64,000 bases of DNA from Oscillospiraceae bacterium. GTDB lineage: Bacteria > Bacillota > Clostridia > Oscillospirales > Ruminococcaceae. Numbering within the stretch: the stretch's first letter is position 1; the number at the start of each line of letters is the position of its first letter. Below, piece by piece: positions 10,193 through 19,616 of this stretch. Both the position numbers and the translations under genes were made by a program. The notes under the pieces are model-generated. The model was not told the origin of the DNA, did no database searches, and worked only from the letters and a program-made list of their open reading frames with translations. The DNA is taken from contig JAFZPP010000046.1 of assembly GCA_017550285.1 (NCBI GenBank), positions 44,444 through 108,443 on the forward strand, written 5' to 3'.

Positions 10193-13186
10193 TTATACTG
10201 TCACGGGGACGCGCGCCGGTGCCGGTTCGGATGCCTTTTCCGGTTTCTGTGCCGGATGCTCCTCCATCGCCGCGACCAGTGAGCGCAGGCGGATTTTCGC
10301 CGCGCCGAGGTTATTGATCTCGTCGATCTTGAGCTGTGTATAGAGCTTGCCGCCCTTTTCGAGAATCGCGCGCACCTCATCGGTCGTCACGGCGTCGATG
10401 CCGCAGCCGAAGGAGACAAGCTGCACGAGCTGCATATCCGGCTGATCGTTGACGAACTTCGCTGCGCGGTAGAGCCGCGAATGATAGGTCCACTGATTCA
10501 GCACGCCGAGCTTGCCGACCATTGCAAGCGAAGCGACCGCATCCTCACTGATGACCGCCATACCGAGGCTGGTAATCAGCTTATGGATGCCGTGATTGAT
10601 TTCCTTGTCGATATGATAAGGTCTGCCTGCAAGGACAATGATCTTTCTGCCCTGCTTCCGCGCCTCGGTAATAATGCGCTGTGCCTCCTGTGCGACATTC
10701 ATGCGGTACTGCATCTGCGCGGCATATGCCTGTTTCAGCGCAGTTTTCAGCTCCGCAGCCGGAATCTGCCATTTGGCAAGCGCATCCCTGAGCGAAAGAT
10801 ACACGCCCTTCTGCCGGTTGAGGTCCATATACGGCGTGATGAAATTCTGCTCGGTGAGCTTGCTGTTATTGGCACGCAGCAGCTCCGGATAATACGCAAC
10901 GACCGGACAGTTGTAGTGATTGTCGCTGCATCCCTCATCGAAATTATAGCTCATACAGGGCCAGAAGATGAAATCGACACCCTGCTCCAGCAGGTCTTCG
11001 ATGTGCCCGTGTGCCAGCTTTGCCGGATAGCAGACCGTATCCGAAGGGATCGTATGCTGCCCCTTGTAATACATATCGCGGTCGCTTTCATGCGAGAGTT
11101 TTACCGCAAAGCCGAGCCGTGCAAACAGCTCAGACCAGAACGGCATCTGCTCATAGTAGCTCAGCGCGAGCGGCAGACCGACCGTGCCGCGCCGCTTTCC
11201 GAAGACCGGATGCTGATCCTGACTGAGAATCAGTTTATATTTATAATCATAGAGCGACGGGATATCATCGGTCTGCTTTTTGCCCGCACCGCGTTCGCAG
11301 CGGTTGCCGGAGATGTATCTGCCGCCGTCCGGGAAAATGACGATATTCAGTGCGCAGTGTGCAGTACAGCCGCCGCATTTTGCGCTGCGGGTCTGATAGC
11401 TGAAATCCGCGATTTTCTCCGCAGAGATCGTGGTTGTTTCGGCAGGTGCATGCTCCTTTGCATAGAGTGCCGCGCCGAATGCGCCCATGAGACCGGAGAC
11501 CGCCGGACGGATCACATCGCGCCCGAGCTCCATTTCAAATGACCGCAGCACGGCATCATTGAGGAAGGTGCCGCCCTGCACGACGATATTCTTTCCGAGC
11601 TCATCCACGGATTTTGCGCGGATGACCTTGTAGACTGCATTTTTGATGATCGACGAGGAAAGACCTGCGGAAATATCCTCGACGGTTGCGCCGTCCTTCT
11701 GCGCCTGCTTGACGGAGCTGTTCATGAAGACGGTGCAGCGCGAGCCGAGATCGACCGGATGCTCTGCGAACAGTCCGAGCTGCGAGAATTCCGCGATATC
11801 ATAGCCGAGCGCCTGCGCAAAGCTCTGGATAAACGAGCCGCAGCCCGAGGAGCATGCTTCATTGAGCATGATGCTGTCGATGCTGTGATTGCGGATTTTG
11901 AAGCATTTAATATCCTGACCGCCGATGTCCATGATAAAATCGACATCTGGGCAGAAATAGGAAGCCGCCTTGAAGTGTGCGACGGTCTCCACGATGCCGA
12001 AGTCGATGCCGAGACCTGCGCGGATAAAGTCCTCGCCGTATCCGGTGACCGCCGAAGCGCGGATATGCAGATCGGGATTCTTTTCGGCATAGATTTTTTT
12101 GAGCTGCTTGACGATTCTGTCGAGCGGCTGACCGCGGTTTGCCGCATAATACTGATAAAGCAGATCGCCGTCGCCGGTAATCAGCACGAGCTTTGTGGTT
12201 GTTGAACCCGCGTCGATGCCGAGATAGGCATCGCCCTTGAAGGTATGCAGATCGGCAAAGGGCAGGTCATGCGCCTTATGCCGTTCGATAAATGCCTCAT
12301 ATTCCTTCCGGCTGCGGAAGAGCGGCTCGCCGGTGACGGTATTGCCGCCGGTCTCCGCATGCTCGAGCTTGTCCTGCGCCTCTGCAAGCGTCATCGGTCC
12401 GACGGACTGCGAAGCGTACATTGCACAGCCGTATGCAACAAATACCGGTGCATTTTCCGGAAAAATCGCGTGTGCATCGTCGAGCTTCAGCGTCCGGACG
12501 AACGCCTGCCGCAGACCCTGAAGGAAGGAAAGCGGACCGCCGAGAAACAGCACGGTGCCCTCAATGGTTCTGCCCTGTGCAAGACCCGAAACGGTCTGAT
12601 CGACGACCGCCTGAAAGATGCTCGCCGCGATATCCTCGCGCTTTGCGCCCTGATTGAGCAGCGGTTGGATATCGGATTTTGCAAAAACGCCGCAGCGGGA
12701 AGCGATCGGATAGCGTTTTTCTGCTTTCAGCGAGAGTGCATCCATTTCGTCCGCCGTGATGCCGAGGAGCGTTGCCATCTGGTCGATGAACGCGCCGGTG
12801 CCGCCTGCGCAGGAGCCGTTCATGCGCTGCTCGACGCCGCCGGTCAGGAAGATCATCTTCGCATCCTCGCCGCCGAGCTCGATCACCACATCCGCCTGCG
12901 GATAATCCGACTTGACCGCAAGGAATGCCGCATGGACCTCCTGCACAAACGGGATATCCGCGCTCTGCGCAAGACCGAGTCCTGCCGAGCCGGTGATGCA
13001 GATTTTGAACTGTGCATCGGGGAACTGTTTTTTCAGATCCTGAAGCTGAGCCATGACCGTTTCACGGACGCGGGACATATGGCGCTGATAGCAGCGCGAA
13101 AGAATCTGATTCTGCGCATCAATCACCACAGTTTTGACCGTCGTTGAGCCGACGTCAATGCCGAGAGCATACACGTTTTGACGCAA
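10193..13186 (-). CDS. 2-hydroxyacyl-CoA dehydratase activator-type ATPase, two ATPase domains plus DUF2229
   Basis: A 997-residue protein of the BadF/BadG/HgdC ASKHA family. Each of two ATPase domains has a phosphate-1 loop (GIDVGSTTVK near residue 9; GIDAGSTTTK near residue 325) and a Cys likely to bind a [4Fe-4S] cluster (NGSCAGGTGAF and ACSSGCGSF). The C-terminal part has CGGCTAHC and the DUF2229/HgdB-like FWPCMSYN region. Such proteins use ATP hydrolysis to push one low-potential electron into a partner enzyme. The start is a TTG with AGGAGG nine bases upstream; ATG starts further right lack a ribosome site. No dehydratase subunit gene is adjacent. It diverges from the nitrogenase-like operon. 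Confidence 0.88.
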   Translation of the reverse strand: MRQNVYALGIDVGSTTVKTVVIDAQNQILSRCYQRHMSRVRETVMAQLQDLKKQFPDAQFKICITGSAGLGLAQSADIPFVQEVHAAFLAVKSDYPQADVVIELGGEDAKMIFLTGGVEQRMNGSCAGGTGAFIDQMATLLGITADEMDALSLKAEKRYPIASRCGVFAKSDIQPLLNQGAKREDIAASIFQAVVDQTVSGLAQGRTIEGTVLFLGGPLSFLQGLRQAFVRTLKLDDAHAIFPENAPVFVAYGCAMYASQSVGPMTLAEAQDKLEHAETGGNTVTGEPLFRSRKEYEAFIERHKAHDLPFADLHTFKGDAYLGIDAGSTTTKLVLITGDGDLLYQYYAANRGQPLDRIVKQLKKIYAEKNPDLHIRASAVTGYGEDFIRAGLGIDFGIVETVAHFKAASYFCPDVDFIMDIGGQDIKCFKIRNHSIDSIMLNEACSSGCGSFIQSFAQALGYDIAEFSQLGLFAEHPVDLGSRCTVFMNSSVKQAQKDGATVEDISAGLSSSIIKNAVYKVIRAKSVDELGKNIVVQGGTFLNDAVLRSFEMELGRDVIRPAVSGLMGAFGAALYAKEHAPAETTTISAEKIADFSYQTRSAKCGGCTAHCALNIVIFPDGGRYISGNRCERGAGKKQTDDIPSLYDYKYKLILSQDQHPVFGKRRGTVGLPLALSYYEQMPFWSELFARLGFAVKLSHESDRDMYYKGQHTIPSDTVCYPAKLAHGHIEDLLEQGVDFIFWPCMSYNFDEGCSDNHYNCPVVAYYPELLRANNSKLTEQNFITPYMDLNRQKGVYLSLRDALAKWQIPAAELKTALKQAYAAQMQYRMNVAQEAQRIITEARKQGRKIIVLAGRPYHIDKEINHGIHKLITSLGMAVISEDAVASLAMVGKLGVLNQWTYHSRLYRAAKFVNDQPDMQLVQLVSFGCGIDAVTTDEVRAILEKGGKLYTQLKIDEINNLGAAKIRLRSLVAAMEEHPAQKPEKASEPAPARVPVTV

Positions 13187-13389
13187 TGTTTTGGACCTCC
13201 TTCGCCGCGAAAGCATAATGCGGCATAATACGGTACTATTATAGCACAAATGCAGAAAAAAAGAAACCCCCAAACAGCCATATTCATAATTTATTCATAT
13301 TTATCCTGCAAAATCTGCACATTTCCGGCGATGAACCGTCCGCGCCTGTGCAAAATACCATGTCAGAATCCGGAAACCGCAGGAGATGA

Positions 13390-13418
13390 TTGACTTTTTC
13401 GCATGAATCGGTTATAAT
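13390..13418 (+). promoter_or_regulatory. Promoter of the TM1266/nitrogenase-like operon
   Basis: A TTGACT -35 box (13390-13395) and a perfect TATAAT -10 box (13413-13418) are separated by 17 bases. The box lies 60 bases before the TM1266-like gene and is the only strong plus-strand promoter seen before the long run of genes up to 29365. Confidence 0.8.
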
Positions 13419-13477
13419 AGAAACAGCGGGCTGCCGCTTGACGGAAGGAAGCCGGCAGCCGGAAAGGAATCTCAGAT

Positions 13478-13723
13478 ATGGAATCGAGAGTCGCAGTCAT
13501 TGCGATCATCGTGCAGGACAGCAGCTCCGCCGCGAGCATCAATGCGCTCCTGCATGAATACGACCAGTTTATCATCGGGCGCATGGGCATCCCCTACCGC
13601 ACAAAGGGAATCAGCATCATCAACATTGCCATTGACGCGCCGCAGGATGCGATCAACCGCCTCGCAGGCGGCATCGGCAGACTCAGCGGTGTCAGTGCCA
13701 AAACCGTTTACGCGCCCGCATGA
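13478..13723 (+). CDS. TM1266-type iron-only hydrogenase system putative regulator
   Basis: An 81-residue protein that matches the small ACT/CopG-like TM1266 family, with MESRVAVIAIIV at the start, a central GRMGIPYR and IINIAIDAP, and LAGGIGRLSGVSAKTVY at the end. The family is usually found with the [FeFe]-hydrogenase maturation genes hydE, hydF and hydG, where it is proposed to be a regulator. Here none of those lie alongside; instead it is first in the nitrogenase-like operon. GGAAAGGA lies upstream of the ATG. Its target is unknown, but its place suggests control of, or a ligand-sensing role in, the downstream system. Confidence 0.85.
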   Translation: MESRVAVIAIIVQDSSSAASINALLHEYDQFIIGRMGIPYRTKGISIINIAIDAPQDAINRLAGGIGRLSGVSAKTVYAPA

Positions 13724-13825
13724 ACAAAAAATTTCATCATTATGACGCTTTCTTCTGATGCCAAAACGCAGCGCACACGCTGTCTTGCGGCAAAAGTACG
13801 ACAGCCGGACATATGCAACCGGTAC

Positions 13826-13864
13826 AGCCGTATTTTCTTTTTCGGAAGAGGATACGGCTTTTTT
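13826..13864 (+). terminator. Terminator-like hairpin (possible attenuator) before the first NifH-like gene
   Basis: AGCCGTAT (13826-13833) pairs with ATACGGCT (13852-13859) and is followed by TTTTT. It sits about 25 bases before the NifH-like start, inside a 164-base leader that also holds a small CAGCG/CGCTG hairpin at 13769-13782 and a second copy of ACAGCCG at 13801. It could end the short TM1266 transcript or act as an attenuator. Confidence 0.6.
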
Positions 13865-13887
13865 ATGTCCGCGGAAAGGAAATCACC

Positions 13888-14658
13888 ATGATCAAAATTG
13901 CGATATACGGCAAAGGCGGCATCGGCAAATCGACGATCTCCGGCAATCTGTCGGCGGAATTTGCCGCGAGAGGTCTGCGCGTCATGCAGATTGGCTGCGA
14001 CCCGAAGGCAGATTCGACCGCGCTGTTGCATCACGGCAGCCGCATCCCGACCGTTTTGCAGCTCGAGCGCGAAAGGGGAAACAAAATCGCGCTCGAAGAT
14101 ATTGTCACCGTCAGCGAAAGCGGCGTGATCTGCGTAGAGGCGGGCGGACCCGTGCCGGGCGTCGGCTGCGCGGGCAGAGGCATCATCAATGCGCTCGAAA
14201 CGCTCAAAAAGCTCGGTGCCTACGAGAAATATCAGCCGGATATCGTACTCTATGACGTCCTCGGCGACGTTGTCTGCGGCGGCTTCTCCATGCCGATGCG
14301 CAAGGGCTATGCCGACCGTGTTTTCGTGGTCACATCCGGCGAAAAAATGGCGCGCTATGCAGCGGCGAATATCTGCATGGCAGTGCAGAATTTTCAGGGG
14401 CGCGGCTATGCATCGCTCGGCGGTCTGATTCTCAACTGCCGCGGCGTTCCCGACGAGCAGGCGCTGACGGAGGCGCTCGCTGCGGATTTTGATACAAAAA
14501 TCGTCGGAACGATTCCGCGTTCACAGGAGATTCAGCAGGCGGATGCCGAGGGATGTCCGTTTATTGTCCGGTATCCGGATTGTCAGGCGGCTGTGCAGCT
14601 CCGTGCGCTGGCGGATGCGATGCTGAAAGAATGTGAGGCATCAGATGCAGCAGTATGA
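13888..14658 (+). CDS. NifH-like ATP-dependent reductase (first copy)
   Basis: A 256-residue P-loop protein very close to nitrogenase iron protein. The Walker [10 protein letters not shown] is at residues 8-16, the switch region DPKADST follows, and the two Cys that bind the bridging [4Fe-4S] cluster are at about 94 (GVGCAGRG) and 130 (DVVCGGF). The Arg two residues after the first Cys is the site ADP-ribosylated in true NifH. It would deliver electrons one at a time to the D/K-like proteins at the cost of ATP. The start has GGAAAGGA upstream; the stop overlaps the next gene by 14 bases. A true nitrogenase reductase is unlikely because no nitrogenase proper is present. Confidence 0.9.
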   Translation: MIKIAIYGKGGIGKSTISGNLSAEFAARGLRVMQIGCDPKADSTALLHHGSRIPTVLQLERERGNKIALEDIVTVSESGVICVEAGGPVPGVGCAGRGIINALETLKKLGAYEKYQPDIVLYDVLGDVVCGGFSMPMRKGYADRVFVVTSGEKMARYAAANICMAVQNFQGRGYASLGGLILNCRGVPDEQALTEALAADFDTKIVGTIPRSQEIQQADAEGCPFIVRYPDCQAAVQLRALADAMLKECEASDAAV

Positions 14659-15955
14659 AAAGCCGCCGGTCATCCGCATGGCAGATGCCGATGCAGGCAG
14701 TGCATTTGCCTCGGGGCTCGAGTACAATCCGCCGGTGCGCGGCATGTGGAATATCGTGCATATGGGGATGCTCGTGCCGGAGGCGCATCAGGTCTATGCC
14801 TGCGCGCAGGGCTGTCTGCGCGGCGTCATCCTGACGGCTGCGGAAATGAATCAGCTCGACCGTCTGAGCTGGATTTCACTGACCGAGGAGGATATGTTCA
14901 ACGGCACACTGGAAAGCAGTCTGGTCGAGGGCGTCAGCGAGATTATTGAAAAGCTGGGGACACATCCGCCGATGATTCCGCTGTTTCTGAGCTGCATGCA
15001 TCTCTTTGCGGGCTGCGATTTTGACAGCGTTCTCGCCGATCTCAGCGCACGGTACCCCGATATCACCTTTGTCGATTGCTATATGACACCGACGATGCGC
15101 CTGACGATCTCGCCGGTCGCACAGTGCAGCCGTCAGCTTTATATGGGCTTGCAGCCGCTGCCGCAGAATCCGAAGGCAGTGAATCTGATCGGCTGCGACC
15201 GTCCGACCGATGAACACTCGGAGCTGCTGCGGATCATCCGCGGTGCAGGACTGATTCTGCACGATCTGCCGCTCTGCAAGACCTATGCGGAATATCTGCA
15301 AATGGCAGAGAGCAAACTCAATATCGCCTATCTGCCGACGGCGCATGCGGCGCTCGATGCACTCGAAGAAAAGCTCGGGATTCCGCAGCTTTATCTGCCG
15401 GCGCGGTTTGATTTTGACGGGCTCCGTGAGAATTACCGGATGCTCTGCGATGCGCTGGAGATTGCCTGTCCCGATTTTTCCGATGAAGCCGCCGCGGCGG
15501 ATGCAGCGCTCCGTGCGGCAAAGGAGACAATCGGCGAAACGGCGGTTGCGGTTGATTATACGGCAGTCTCAAGACCGTTTGAGCTGGCAAAGCTGCTCTG
15601 CGAATACGGCTTCAACGTAAAATATATCGTTGCGGATGCGGCAGGCGAGGATGCGGATGCATTTGCATGGCTGAAAGAAAACCGTCCGGATATTCTGCTG
15701 TATTCTCCGACAAATGTCAATATGCTGCATCAGCATGAAAAGGCGCCGGAGCCGGTGCTTGCGGTCGGACAGAAGGCTGCGTATTATTTTGCGACCGACC
15801 GCTTTGTGAATTTTGTGGTTAACGGCGGATATTACGGCTTTGCGGGTATCAAAGCAATCGCGGAACTGATGCAGGATGCCTTCTGCAATCCGAAGGACCG
15901 CCGCCCGCTGCTGCGGCATAAGGGCTACGGCTGCGATTCGTGCCTGTTAAGTTAA
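14645..15955 (+). CDS. NifD-like nitrogenase component 1 family protein (D1)
   Basis: A 436-residue member of the oxidoreductase/nitrogenase component 1 family. Cys53 and Cys57 occur in [10 protein letters not shown], matching the first P-cluster Cys region of Nif[11 protein letters not shown] resembles the DIVFGG block. Cys117 in [10 protein letters not shown] matches the third P-cluster Cys. The GPVGC block with the second Cys is missing, as are the FeMo-cofactor ligands. A CDSC pair is present at the extreme C-terminus. It should bind an Fe-S cluster and a substrate or cofactor together with K1. The ATG was chosen over an upstream GTG because TGAGG sits seven bases before it. The reaction is unknown. 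Confidence 0.85.
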   Translation: MQQYEKPPVIRMADADAGSAFASGLEYNPPVRGMWNIVHMGMLVPEAHQVYACAQGCLRGVILTAAEMNQLDRLSWISLTEEDMFNGTLESSLVEGVSEIIEKLGTHPPMIPLFLSCMHLFAGCDFDSVLADLSARYPDITFVDCYMTPTMRLTISPVAQCSRQLYMGLQPLPQNPKAVNLIGCDRPTDEHSELLRIIRGAGLILHDLPLCKTYAEYLQMAESKLNIAYLPTAHAALDALEEKLGIPQLYLPARFDFDGLRENYRMLCDALEIACPDFSDEAAAADAALRAAKETIGETAVAVDYTAVSRPFELAKLLCEYGFNVKYIVADAAGEDADAFAWLKENRPDILLYSPTNVNMLHQHEKAPEPVLAVGQKAAYYFATDRFVNFVVNGGYYGFAGIKAIAELMQDAFCNPKDRRPLLRHKGYGCDSCLLS

Positions 15956-15965
15956 TGGTGAGAAT

Positions 15966-17126
15966 ATGAAGCAAACAGCAAGAATCATTCCGTGCTATGC
16001 GGCAGATACCTCCGGTGTCTGCGCGGCACTCTATGAGCTCGGCGGCATGGTCGCCGTGCATGACGCATCCGGCGTCAACTCAACCTACGCAACACATGAT
16101 GAGCCGCGCTGGGAGGATATGCAGTCGATGATCTATGTCTCCGGACTGACGGAGCTTGACGCAATCCTCGGAAATGACGAAAAATTCATCGCCGATGCCG
16201 CTGCGGCTGCGGCAGATCAGAAGCCGCGGTTTATTGCGGTCTGCGGCTCACCGATGCCAATGATGATCGGCGTGGATTTTGATGCGGTCGCAGCGGAGAT
16301 TGAACAGCGCAGCGGCATCCGCACCTTTGCGCTGCACACAAACGGGATGCATTCCTATCCCGAAGGCGCTTCGGAGGCGCTGCTTGCGATTACAAAGGAA
16401 TATGTGCTGCCGCCGGCGGAGACAATCCGGAACGGCGTGAATATCCTCGGCGCACTGCCGCTTGATTTCGGCAATCCGGAGGAGATTCCGGACATCCGCG
16501 TATGGCTTTGCAAAAACGGTTTTTCCGTGATTTCCTGCATCGCAGCGGGCGATTCGCTTGATACAATCGCCAAAGCAGGCAATGCGGCAGTCAATCTCGT
16601 TGTCTCCTACAGCGGACTTGCCGCAGCGGAGTATTTGTATGATCGTTTCGGGATACCGTATGTCTGCGGCGTACCGTTCGGCGGCGTATTCTCGCAGATA
16701 CTCGCAGATTCCCTGCGGCATGCGGCAGAGAGCGGTCAGCCGGAATCCCCCTGCACATCCCGCGGCACATCCGGCAGAAGCATCGCCGTCATCGGAGAGA
16801 ATCTCATCGGCGGTTCGATTGCAGCGCAGCTCGGATGTATGGGCTTGGCAGCGCATCTGATCTGTCCGCTGCCGCATTCGGACAAGCTGCTGATGCAGGG
16901 TGATGCGGATGCTTCATCGGAAGAGGAAATCGAACAGTATCTTGCGCAGATGCAGCCCTGTGCGGTCATTGCCGATCCGCTCTACCGCTTCATCCTGCCG
17001 AAAGGTACCAGACATATCGAGCTGCCGCATTATGCATTTTCCGGCAGATGCTTTGAACGGCAGATGCAGAATCTGACCGGCAGCCGGTTTGACGCATGGC
17101 TTTCACAGAACGGAGGACTGCAATGA
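15966..17126 (+). CDS. NifK-like nitrogenase component 1 family protein (K1)
   Basis: A 386-residue relative of NifK. It has Cys10 and Cys19 in PCYAADTSGVC, the block ALYELGGMVAVHDASG, DEPRW, a GLTELDAILGND block that mirrors the nitrogenase LTE-DIVFGG element, and Cys93 in AVCGSPMP where the third P-cluster Cys falls. At the position where the paralogous K2 has CDAGGC this protein has HDASGV, so those Cys are lost. It is shorter than nitrogenase NifK (about 520). It would form a complex with D1. It starts 10 bases after D1 and its stop overlaps the following membrane protein. Confidence 0.82.
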   Translation: MKQTARIIPCYAADTSGVCAALYELGGMVAVHDASGVNSTYATHDEPRWEDMQSMIYVSGLTELDAILGNDEKFIADAAAAAADQKPRFIAVCGSPMPMMIGVDFDAVAAEIEQRSGIRTFALHTNGMHSYPEGASEALLAITKEYVLPPAETIRNGVNILGALPLDFGNPEEIPDIRVWLCKNGFSVISCIAAGDSLDTIAKAGNAAVNLVVSYSGLAAAEYLYDRFGIPYVCGVPFGGVFSQILADSLRHAAESGQPESPCTSRGTSGRSIAVIGENLIGGSIAAQLGCMGLAAHLICPLPHSDKLLMQGDADASSEEEIEQYLAQMQPCAVIADPLYRFILPKGTRHIELPHYAFSGRCFERQMQNLTGSRFDAWLSQNGGLQ

Positions 17127-17518
17127 AACAGAAAACACTGCATATCTGCATTGCGTACGGGTTCCATGTAATCCTGATGATACTGGGCTTTTTTCTGATG
17201 CGCCGCGAGCATGAGATGATGGATGTTCTGCTGATTGCAGGCGGTGTCCTGTATCTCATTTACTGGTGCATCGTCAACCGGAAGCAGTTTCTGTCATGGG
17301 CGGTTTACCTGCATTTTGTAATCGGGACGGCTTTGCAGATTACCCTGAATTCTGCCGGCATCATTCCGCCGGACAACGGCTTTTTCTCAGGGATGGGGCA
17401 GGCGGTTTATGTGGTTTTGGTATGTCTGCTCGGCTTGCTTGCCGGCATTGTGAATCTGATTCTGTGGCTGATTGACAAACGGCGCAGAAAGCGGTCTGCG
17501 GCGGCGCCCGAAGGCTGA
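17123..17518 (+). CDS. Small membrane protein, four predicted helices
   Basis: A 131-residue hydrophobic protein with about four membrane segments (around residues 8-24, 32-50, 58-76 and 95-117) and a basic, Arg/Lys-rich C-terminus. The ATG overlaps the K1 stop (ATGA), so it is translationally coupled to the nitrogenase-like genes. I do not recognise a family. It could anchor the complex or transport a substrate, but the sequence gives no motif for this. Confidence 0.75.
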   Translation: MKQKTLHICIAYGFHVILMILGFFLMRREHEMMDVLLIAGGVLYLIYWCIVNRKQFLSWAVYLHFVIGTALQITLNSAGIIPPDNGFFSGMGQAVYVVLVCLLGLLAGIVNLILWLIDKRRRKRSAAAPEG

Positions 17519-17571
17519 ACAAATGAGAAACATGCAGACTGTGTGCTGCATGCATGATAAAGAGGCATATT

Positions 17572-18342
17572 ATGATCAAACTTGCGATATACGGAAAAGG
17601 CGGCATCGGCAAATCGACCTGCACGGCGAATCTTGCGGCGGCGTTTGCGATGCGCGGCAAAAAGGTCATTCAGATCGGCTGCGACCCGAAGGCAGATTCG
17701 ACGATCAATCTGCTCGGCGGTACGCCTGTGACGCCGGTTATGGATTATCTGCGCGATCATGACGAGGAACCCGACCGGCTCGAACAGATTTCGCAGCGCG
17801 GCTTCGGGGATATTCTCTGCATTGAGACAGGCGGTCCGACGCCCGGACTCGGCTGTGCAGGACGCGGCATCATTACGACATTCAGTCTGCTGAATGAGCT
17901 GCGGCTGTTTGAGCGATGTCAGCCGGATGTTGTGCTCTATGATGTCCTCGGCGACGTCGTCTGCGGCGGATTTGCCGCACCGATCAGAGAGGGCTATGCA
18001 GAGAAGGTGCTGATTGTCACCTCCGGCGAAAAAATGGCGCTCTATGCAGCGAACAATATCCATAACGCCGTGAAAAATTTTGAAGACCGCAGCTATGCAA
18101 AGGTGCGCGGCATCATCCTCAACCGCCGCAATGTCACCGATGAGGAGCAGAAGGTGCGCGCATTTGCGGAATCCGCAGGGCTGGATATCGCGGCGGATAT
18201 CCCGAGATCGGATGATATCACAAAGTATGAAGATATGGGCAAAACCGTGATCGAGGGCGATCCGGAATGCGAAACTGCAAAACGTTTCTTCGCGCTTGCC
18301 GATCTGCTCATCTCGGAGGAAGCGGAAAATGAGAAGAGCTGA
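17572..18342 (+). CDS. NifH-like ATP-dependent reductase (second copy)
   Basis: A 256-residue protein clearly related to the first NifH-like copy, with GKGGIGKST at 8-16 and cluster Cys at about 95 (GLGCAGRG) and 131 (DVVCGGF). The two copies differ through the middle and C-terminus, so this is an old duplication, not a recent one. It is followed by the PNPOx-like gene with a short overlap and precedes the D2/K2 pair, so it probably serves that pair. AGAGG lies upstream of the ATG. Confidence 0.9.
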   Translation: MIKLAIYGKGGIGKSTCTANLAAAFAMRGKKVIQIGCDPKADSTINLLGGTPVTPVMDYLRDHDEEPDRLEQISQRGFGDILCIETGGPTPGLGCAGRGIITTFSLLNELRLFERCQPDVVLYDVLGDVVCGGFAAPIREGYAEKVLIVTSGEKMALYAANNIHNAVKNFEDRSYAKVRGIILNRRNVTDEEQKVRAFAESAGLDIAADIPRSDDITKYEDMGKTVIEGDPECETAKRFFALADLLISEEAENEKS

Positions 18343-18799
18343 CAGAGCGATCACCGATGCGGCACAGATCGCGGCGTTTCTTGCAAAAGAACAGATCATC
18401 CGCATTGCGTTTTACGATCACGGTGAGATTTACATTGTGCCGGTCAACTACGGTATTCTGATTGAAAACGGGCAGTACCGCTTCTATTTTCACGGCGCAA
18501 AGGCAGGCAGAAAATATACGCTGAGCCTTGCAAATCCGGAGATCGGGTTTGAGATCGACGGCGATTATGCGCTGATCGCGGCGGAAACCGGCTGCGGACA
18601 TTCTGCCAAATTCATGAGCGTGACCGGAACGGGCAGCGTCAGCATCGTCACGGATGATGCGGAACGAATCAGCGGGCTGCAATGCCTGATGCGGCAGGCG
18701 ACCGGCAAAGCAGACTGGTCCTTTGATGAAGCGGTGATGCAGAAAACGGCTGTGTTCCGGATTGATGTGCAGACATTTTCCTGCAAGGCGAAGGGATAA
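18329..18799 (+). CDS. Pyridoxamine 5'-phosphate oxidase-like flavin-binding protein
   Basis: A 156-residue split-barrel protein of the PNPOx-like/NimA family. It has an N-terminal segment with [29 protein letters not shown], which matches the FMN-binding strand pair, and [12 protein letters not shown] in the central part. Such proteins bind FMN, heme or F420 and reduce small molecules. The ATG overlaps the end of the second NifH-like gene by 14 bases. In this setting it might supply or accept electrons, or act on a cofactor precursor (inference). Confidence 0.8.
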   Translation: MRRADRAITDAAQIAAFLAKEQIIRIAFYDHGEIYIVPVNYGILIENGQYRFYFHGAKAGRKYTLSLANPEIGFEIDGDYALIAAETGCGHSAKFMSVTGTGSVSIVTDDAERISGLQCLMRQATGKADWSFDEAVMQKTAVFRIDVQTFSCKAKG

Positions 18800-18803
18800 T
18801 GCG

Positions 18804-19550
18804 ATGAATGCAAAGGAACAGATTGCAGCGGCAAAGCAGGGCTTTGAACAGAGCTTTGCGGCAGGTGATTTTTACAATAAGCAGACGCAGGATGCAAACC
18901 ATTTGCAGCAGATTCTATCATTTCTGCCGCTGAAAAGCGGAATGCGCGTGCTCGATCTCGGAACGGGCAGCGGCTATCTTGCATTTGCGCTCGCGGCGGC
19001 GCATCCGGATATCGAAATCACAGGGCTCGATATTGTAGAGCAGGCACTGGATGTCAGCCGCAAAAGGGCGGCGCGGGAACAGCTTGCCAATCTGCATTTT
19101 GTCAGCTATGACGGCATGCGGTTTCCGTTTGCAGACGGTGCATTTGATCTGACCGTATCGCGGTATGCGCTGCATCATTTCCCCGAAATACGCAGCAGCA
19201 TCGCAGAAATCGGCAGGGTGCTTGCAGCTGACGGCAGCTTCTTTCTCTCCGATCCTGCGCCGAATGACTGTGATACAGAACGATTTGCCGATGCCTTTAT
19301 GAAGATGAAGCCGGACGGGCATATCCGGTTTTATACGCGCGGTGAATGGGATGCGCTCTGCACGGAGCAGGGCATGCGGCGCACCGGTGCATTTGACAGT
19401 GTGATCCGGTTTCCGCGGAAGAAGGATGCGCGGTATGATACGCTGCTGCAACAGTATCCGCAGGAAATCACAGACAGCTATCAGATCAGTGAATCCGGCG
19501 ATGAAATATGGATTACGGAGCAGGTCAATAATCTGCTGTACCGGAAATGA
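18804..19550 (+). CDS. Class I SAM-dependent methyltransferase
   Basis: A 248-residue methyltransferase of the UbiE/Methyltransf_11 type. Motif I is VLDLGTGSGYLAFALA (Asp51 to Gly57 region), followed by ITGLDIV (motif II acidic residue) and DGMRFPFADGAFDLTVSRYALHHF (motifs III/IV). It transfers a methyl group from SAM, but the acceptor cannot be read from the sequence. It starts five bases after the PNPOx-like stop and lies between NifH2 and D2, which points to a role in the same pathway, for example methylating a tetrapyrrole, thiolate or other cofactor precursor (inference). Confidence 0.9.
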   Translation: MNAKEQIAAAKQGFEQSFAAGDFYNKQTQDANHLQQILSFLPLKSGMRVLDLGTGSGYLAFALAAAHPDIEITGLDIVEQALDVSRKRAAREQLANLHFVSYDGMRFPFADGAFDLTVSRYALHHFPEIRSSIAEIGRVLAADGSFFLSDPAPNDCDTERFADAFMKMKPDGHIRFYTRGEWDALCTEQGMRRTGAFDSVIRFPRKKDARYDTLLQQYPQEITDSYQISESGDEIWITEQVNNLLYRK

Positions 19551-19616
19551 ACTGCGTGCAGGGCATTGAAGGAAATCTCATTGAGATCACGGAATAAAAA
19601 ACGAACGGATGAAACT

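Noticed and set aside
13724..13887. A molybdenum-cofactor or cobalamin riboswitch
   Set aside because: None of the conserved bases of these riboswitches could be matched; only the hairpins and terminator are supported.
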